Shown here one piece after another: positions 23,234 through 26,787 of a stretch of DNA of 26,787 bases. Origin of the DNA: Flavobacteriales bacterium. Its GTDB lineage: Bacteria > Bacteroidota > Bacteroidia > Flavobacteriales > BACL11. Each line of letters opens with the position of its first letter. Within the stretch, counting starts at the first letter, position 1. The position numbers were made by a program, and so were the translations under genes. Location of the stretch: the NCBI GenBank assembly GCA_018695965.1, contig JABHQB010000042.1:1-26787 (forward strand), in the 5' to 3' direction. Under the pieces are notes generated by a model. The model was not told where the DNA came from, did no database searches, and saw only the letters and a list, made by a program, of their open reading frames with translations.

Positions 23234-25115
23234 TTAGCTTTTCTTCCTCATAGTTCTTCCACTTCCTTTCTCCAAAAATACTTTCTAGGTCTGATTTAAA
23301 AATTACTTCATTTTCTAACAATGAAGTTGCTAGTTTTTCTGTTTTATCTTTATTTTCTATAAGTATTTTCTTAGCTCTTTCATATTGATTTTCCACAAGT
23401 CTTGTTACTTCTTCATCTATTATTTTAGATCTTTCTTCAGAATAAGGCTTAGTAAACCCATTATTTTGTCCTGAAGAATCATAATAACTGATGTTCCCAA
23501 TTTTATCGCTCATTCCGTAAATAGAAATCATAGCATAAGCTTGTTTTGTTACTTTTTCTAAATCAGATAAGGCACCTGTCGAAATTTTTCCAAAAAATAT
23601 TTCTTCTGCAGCTCTTCCTCCAAGCGCAGCACACATTTCATCTAATAATTGCTCAGTAGTTGTAAGCTGTCTTTCTTCTGGAAGATACCATGCTGCTCCT
23701 AAGGATTTACCTCTTGGAACAATAGTTACTTTTACCAGAGGAGATGCGTACTCCAACATCCAACTAACTGTTGCGTGACCTGATTCATGAAATGCAATTG
23801 TTTTCTTTTCAATAGGAGAGATAATTTTAGATTTCTTTTCCATACCACCAATAATTCTATCCATAGCATCTAAGAAATCTTGTTTCTCTACTTTTTTCTT
23901 GTTTTTTCTAGCAGCTATTAAAGCTGACTCATTACATACATTTGCAATGTCAGCTCCAGAGAAACCAGGAGTTTGACGAGCAAGGAAATTTACATCTATA
24001 TTTTTATTTAATGTAAGAGGTTTTAGGTGAACTTCAAAAATCTCTTTTCTTTCTACTAAATCTGGTAAATCAACATAAATTTGTCTGTCAAATCTTCCAG
24101 GTCTCGTAAGTGCTTTATCTAATACGTCTGCTCTGTTAGTGGCGGCCATTACTATTACACCTGTATTTGTCCCGAACCCATCCATTTCAGTTAATAACTG
24201 ATTTAGAGTGTTCTCTCTTTCATCATTACCTACATTAATGTTGTTTTTGCCTCTAGCTCTACCAATTGCATCTATTTCGTCAATAAAAATAATGGATGGA
24301 GATTTTTCTTTAGCTTGATTAAATAGATCCCTTACTCTACTAGCTCCAACACCAACAAACATCTCTACAAAATCAGATCCTGAAAGTGAGAAAAATGGAA
24401 CTTTTGCTTCTCCAGCAACTGCTTTTGCAAGTAAAGTTTTTCCTGTTCCTGGAGCTCCAATAAGTATGGCCCCTCTAGGTATTTTTCCTCCAAGTTTTGT
24501 GTATTTCTCTGGAGATTTTAAAAAATCTACAATCTCCGTAATTTCTTCTTTTGCACCTTCTAATCCTGCAACATCATTAAAGGTGACTGAAACATCTTCT
24601 TTGTTAATTAATCTAGCTTTTGATTTTCCAATATTAAAAATTTGGCCACCGCCTCCTCCAGCTCCACCGCTCATTCTCTTCATAATAAAGAACCAAATTC
24701 CAATAAATATAGCAAGTGGTAAAATCCAACTTAATATTTCTCCAAACAATTTACTTTCTTCTCTAGCTCCTATTTCTACTACATAATCATTCGTTTGTTT
24801 TTCTCTAATCTGCTCTTTTATATCTTTTATATCAGTAACTATAAATATCAATTTAGGCGCTTTTTCACTGATATTGTTTAATTCTACTTCAGCATAATTA
24901 GAATTTGTTACAAATGTTACTTTCTTTACCTCTTGATTCTCTACTTTTTTAAGGAATTCAGTTTCGGACACCTCTTCTGCTGAATTAGTAGATGTAAATT
25001 GAAGTCCTAAGAAAATTAAGGCAATAATTCCGTAAATCCAATTAATTTTAAATCCACCTCCAAATAGTAAGTTCTTTTGTGGTTCTTTTTTATTTGATGT
25101 TTTCTTTTTTTGCAT
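23160..25115 (-). CDS. ftsH: ATP-dependent zinc metalloprotease FtsH
   Basis: A 651-residue membrane-anchored AAA+ protease that degrades misfolded and short-lived membrane and cytosolic proteins. Two membrane helices (about residues 26-44 and 126-146) flank a periplasmic domain. A Gly-rich linker (SGGAGGGGGQ) follows. The AAA domain has Walker A GAPGTGKT (about 219-226), Walker B IIFIDEIDAIGRARG, and the second region of homology RPGRFDRQI. The zinc site HESGH is near 439-443. The C-terminus is Lys-rich. It follows rsfS by six bases. All key residues are present. Confidence 0.98.
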   Translation of the reverse strand: MQKKKTSNKKEPQKNLLFGGGFKINWIYGIIALIFLGLQFTSTNSAEEVSETEFLKKVENQEVKKVTFVTNSNYAEVELNNISEKAPKLIFIVTDIKDIKEQIREKQTNDYVVEIGAREESKLFGEILSWILPLAIFIGIWFFIMKRMSGGAGGGGGQIFNIGKSKARLINKEDVSVTFNDVAGLEGAKEEITEIVDFLKSPEKYTKLGGKIPRGAILIGAPGTGKTLLAKAVAGEAKVPFFSLSGSDFVEMFVGVGASRVRDLFNQAKEKSPSIIFIDEIDAIGRARGKNNINVGNDERENTLNQLLTEMDGFGTNTGVIVMAATNRADVLDKALTRPGRFDRQIYVDLPDLVERKEIFEVHLKPLTLNKNIDVNFLARQTPGFSGADIANVCNESALIAARKNKKKVEKQDFLDAMDRIIGGMEKKSKIISPIEKKTIAFHESGHATVSWMLEYASPLVKVTIVPRGKSLGAAWYLPEERQLTTTEQLLDEMCAALGGRAAEEIFFGKISTGALSDLEKVTKQAYAMISIYGMSDKIGNISYYDSSGQNNGFTKPYSEERSKIIDEEVTRLVENQYERAKKILIENKDKTEKLATSLLENEVIFKSDLESIFGERKWKNYEEEKLNEMDKNSSKKETTKPNKKSGKELG

Positions 25116-25121
25116 CTGTTA

Positions 25122-25490
25122 TTAATTTTCTATTGTTCTTATTTCGGCATCACCCCACAAATCTTCTAATCTGTAAAATTCTCTTGTTTCTTCCTGAAAA
25201 ACATGAACTACAATATCAGAATAATCTATTAAAACCCATTCAGAAGTATTTAACCCTTCTATATGCCATGGTTTCTCTTGTATTTCTTTTGATACATTTT
25301 TTTTAACACTATCAGCAATTGAAGAAACATGAGTGTTGGATGTTCCGCTACAAATTACAAAATATTTACAAACTGCTGTTTCAACTTTTTTTAAATCTAA
25401 AATCGATGTATCTATTCCTTTTACTTCATGAATTCCCTCAATAATTGTTTCTAATAAGATGTCCGAAACATCTAATTTTCTTTTGCCCAT
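25122..25490 (-). CDS. rsfS: Ribosome silencing factor RsfS
   Basis: A 122-residue RsfS/Iojap protein, which binds ribosomal protein uL14 and blocks subunit joining when nutrients are low. Family motifs are DTSILDLKKVETAVCKYFVICSGTSNTHVSSIADSV (about 25-60), KPWHIEGLNTSEWVLIDYSDIVVHVFQ (about 72-98) and a terminal YRLEDLWGDAEI. Length and ending are standard. It is the first gene of the rsfS-ftsH-DUF2007-cdsA-psd run and carries a -7 box upstream (25514-25521). Confidence 0.95.
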   Translation of the reverse strand: MGKRKLDVSDILLETIIEGIHEVKGIDTSILDLKKVETAVCKYFVICSGTSNTHVSSIADSVKKNVSKEIQEKPWHIEGLNTSEWVLIDYSDIVVHVFQEETREFYRLEDLWGDAEIRTIEN

Positions 25491-25513
25491 ACTTTTTTTT
25501 AATTAAGCGAATG

Positions 25514-25521
25514 CAAAAGTA
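25514..25521 (-). promoter_or_regulatory. -7 box for the rsfS-ftsH operon
   Basis: On the minus strand this reads TACTTTTG, a perfect TAnnTTTG match 23 bases before the rsfS ATG, in the 61-base divergent gap with birA. No clear -33 TTG at 19-21 bases. I see no equally good box for birA on the plus strand. Confidence 0.5.
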
Positions 25522-25551
25522 ATAATTTGTACCGATATTAGCACCTTATTT

Positions 25552-26283
25552 ATGAAAGGAGTATTTAGAAATAATATCATTCATTTTAAGGAGGTAGAAT
25601 CAACAAATCTACTAGCATTAAGTATGATAGAAGAGAATACAACACCCTTACCTTTTGTTATTACAACTGATTTTCAAACTTTAGGAAAAGGTCAGATGTC
25701 AAATAAATGGGATTCTGAAAATGGAAAGAATTTATTGATGAGTGTTGCAATAAATACAGATATTAAAATAGAAAATCAATTTATTTTAAATGTTATTTCG
25801 TCACTCTCGGTATTAGATTTGTTGGAGGATTTGAATCTAGAAAACTTATCTGTAAAATGGCCAAATGACATCTTGGTTGGAAAGAGAAAAATCTCAGGTG
25901 TTTTAATACAAAATAAACTTTTATCAGACACAATAAAAAGTGCTGTTATAGGAGTCGGATTAAATATTAATCAGAGTAATTTTACTACCTTTAAAAGAGA
26001 AGCGACATCTGTAAACAATGAAAATATAACTAATTTATCTATTTCAGAGATTAGTGATAGACTATTATATTTTTTGGAGTTTAGATTTTCCAAATCTGAT
26101 AATGAGAATTGGAAAGATTATTCTAAAAAGTTGTATTTAAAAGATAAAGTAGCTCCTTTTGAGATTGAAGGAAAAAAACAAATGGGAATTATCAGAAAAG
26201 TTGATAAAACTGGAGAGTTAGTTTTGGAAACAGAAGATTCTATCAGAAATTTTCAGATGAAGGAAATAGAATTCTTGATTTAA
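25552..26283 (+). CDS. birA: Biotin-[acetyl-CoA-carboxylase] ligase
   Basis: A 243-residue biotin protein ligase that activates biotin to biotinyl-AMP and attaches it to the biotin carrier protein. Motifs are KEVESTNLLALSMIEE (about 14-29), LGKGQMSNKWDSENGKNLLMSV (about 44-65; the biotin/AMP loop, GKGQ in place of GRGQ), SVKWPNDILVGKRKISGVLIQN (about 100-121) and GVGLNIN near 138. The N-terminal DNA-binding helix-turn-helix of the E. coli enzyme is absent, so it is a class I, non-repressor ligase. Its stop overlaps the convergent SRPBCC gene by four bases. Confidence 0.93.
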   Translation: MKGVFRNNIIHFKEVESTNLLALSMIEENTTPLPFVITTDFQTLGKGQMSNKWDSENGKNLLMSVAINTDIKIENQFILNVISSLSVLDLLEDLNLENLSVKWPNDILVGKRKISGVLIQNKLLSDTIKSAVIGVGLNINQSNFTTFKREATSVNNENITNLSISEISDRLLYFLEFRFSKSDNENWKDYSKKLYLKDKVAPFEIEGKKQMGIIRKVDKTGELVLETEDSIRNFQMKEIEFLI

Positions 26284-26672
26284 AGAGTTCTTAGTTTATC
26301 AGAAAGTACATTCAGAAAATTAGTAATTGGTTTTTCAACCATCATTTTCATCATCATATTTAATTCAGCATCTACTTCTAATCTTGCTTGGCACTTTTCT
26401 CCGCAATTTGTAATAAAACAATTTAAAGAAAATGCAACAGGACTATCGGTAGCGGAGAGTCTAATTTTAGAGAATGGAGTTTTTTCAGAAAGAAATAATT
26501 TCAGTTTAGGCATTCCTTTCATTTTAAAGGAACAACTATTTGTATCAGATTCAAAATCTTCTATTTCTGGAGGCATTATCTCTTTCAGATTATTTAAATC
26601 AGATAGCTTGTTGTAAAGTTGCTCTGCACTTAGGTTTTCTACTACTATTTCAGGGCCTTTAAATGTTGACAT
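26280..26672 (-). CDS. SRPBCC-family protein
   Basis: A 130-residue protein without signal peptide or membrane segment. The layout, an N-terminal strand and helices (VVENLSAEQLYNKLSDLNNLKEIMPP), a beta-rich middle, and a long C-terminal helix (MMVEKPITNFLNVLSDKLRTL), matches the START/SRPBCC ligand-binding fold. A SRPBCC gene next to birA and pyrE recurs in flavobacteria as I recall it. Ligand and function unknown. The ATG lies three bases after the stop of the upstream partial gene, so the two are probably co-transcribed. Its 3' end overlaps that of convergent birA. Confidence 0.75.
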   Translation of the reverse strand: MSTFKGPEIVVENLSAEQLYNKLSDLNNLKEIMPPEIEDFESDTNSCSFKMKGMPKLKLFLSEKTPFSKIRLSATDSPVAFSLNCFITNCGEKCQARLEVDAELNMMMKMMVEKPITNFLNVLSDKLRTL

Positions 26673-26675
26673 ATT

Positions 26676-26787
26676 TTATTTTTTCCAAACAGAAGGGTCT
26701 TTCCTCCAATCTTTTAGGATAGACATCTCTGTTTCTGTAATATAATTTGATTCTACTGCTTGTGGTAACATATGGTTGTAATCGCAA
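26676..26787 (-). CDS. C-terminus of a gene, probably orotate phosphoribosyltransferase (partial)
   Basis: On the minus strand an open frame enters from the window end and stops at 26676. Its last 36 residues include HMLPQAVESNYITETEMSIL and a final KDWRKDPSVWKK. A tail with an alanine-rich helix followed by WRxDPxxW resembles the C-terminus of Bacteroidota PyrE, and pyrE-SRPBCC-birA is a familiar flavobacterial order. The identification is from this short tail and context only. The stop lies three bases before the SRPBCC start. Confidence 0.5.
   Translation of the reverse strand, partial: CDYNHMLPQAVESNYITETEMSILKDWRKDPSVWKK

Overview
The window comes from an AT-rich chromosome of the phylum Bacteroidota, most likely order Flavobacteriales. 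Evidence is gene content and promoter style: a type B type IX secretion (T9SS) C-terminal domain, GEVED and SprB-like modules, a bacillithiol gene (bshC), the ftsK-lolA and rsfS-ftsH-DUF2007-cdsA-psd blocks, the mutL-rhomboid block, and repeated TAnnTTTG -7 promoter boxes. Coding density is very high and no gap exceeds 150 bases. I see no tRNA, rRNA, CRISPR array, insertion sequence or phage gene.

Layout. Bases 1-2833 (minus strand): a small membrane protein, mutL and two tandem rhomboid proteases, the second cut by the window edge. Bases 2919-7284 (plus): bshC, guaA and a secreted periplasmic-binding-like protein, packed head to tail. Bases 7402-12501 (plus): a promoter with an overlapping palindrome, then three genes for secreted, modular surface proteins. 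The first carries a C-type lectin domain and a GEVED domain, the second tandem 57-residue repeats, the third PKD modules and a type B T9SS sorting domain. Bases 12518-15497 (minus): lolA and ftsK, with a recognisable ftsK promoter.

Bases 15653-19268 (plus): two guanidine-modifying enzymes (an arginine deiminase/DDAH-like protein and the citrulline hydrolase CtlX) translationally coupled to argS. Bases 19282-21649 (minus): proline dehydrogenase with a palindrome at its promoter, an O-methyltransferase, and a small secreted Cys/Lys-rich protein followed by a strong terminator. Bases 21713-25490 (minus): psd, cdsA, a DUF2007 protein, ftsH and rsfS. Bases 25552-26283 (plus): biotin ligase. Bases 26280-26787 (minus): an SRPBCC protein and the 3' end of a gene that is probably pyrE.

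Most of the window is conserved housekeeping sequence. The part most likely to hold something new is the 7.4-12.5 kb surface-protein operon. In its first protein two ligand-binding-type domains appear to be nested inside two different Ig/SprB-like modules at the same loop, just before a TYLW strand. The first and second proteins also both end in the same tail, PIWHN, instead of a recognisable T9SS sorting domain. Secondary leads are the Cys/Lys-rich secreted protein with its terminator/attenuator-like hairpin, and two operator-like perfect palindromes (7407-7427 and 20482-20496).
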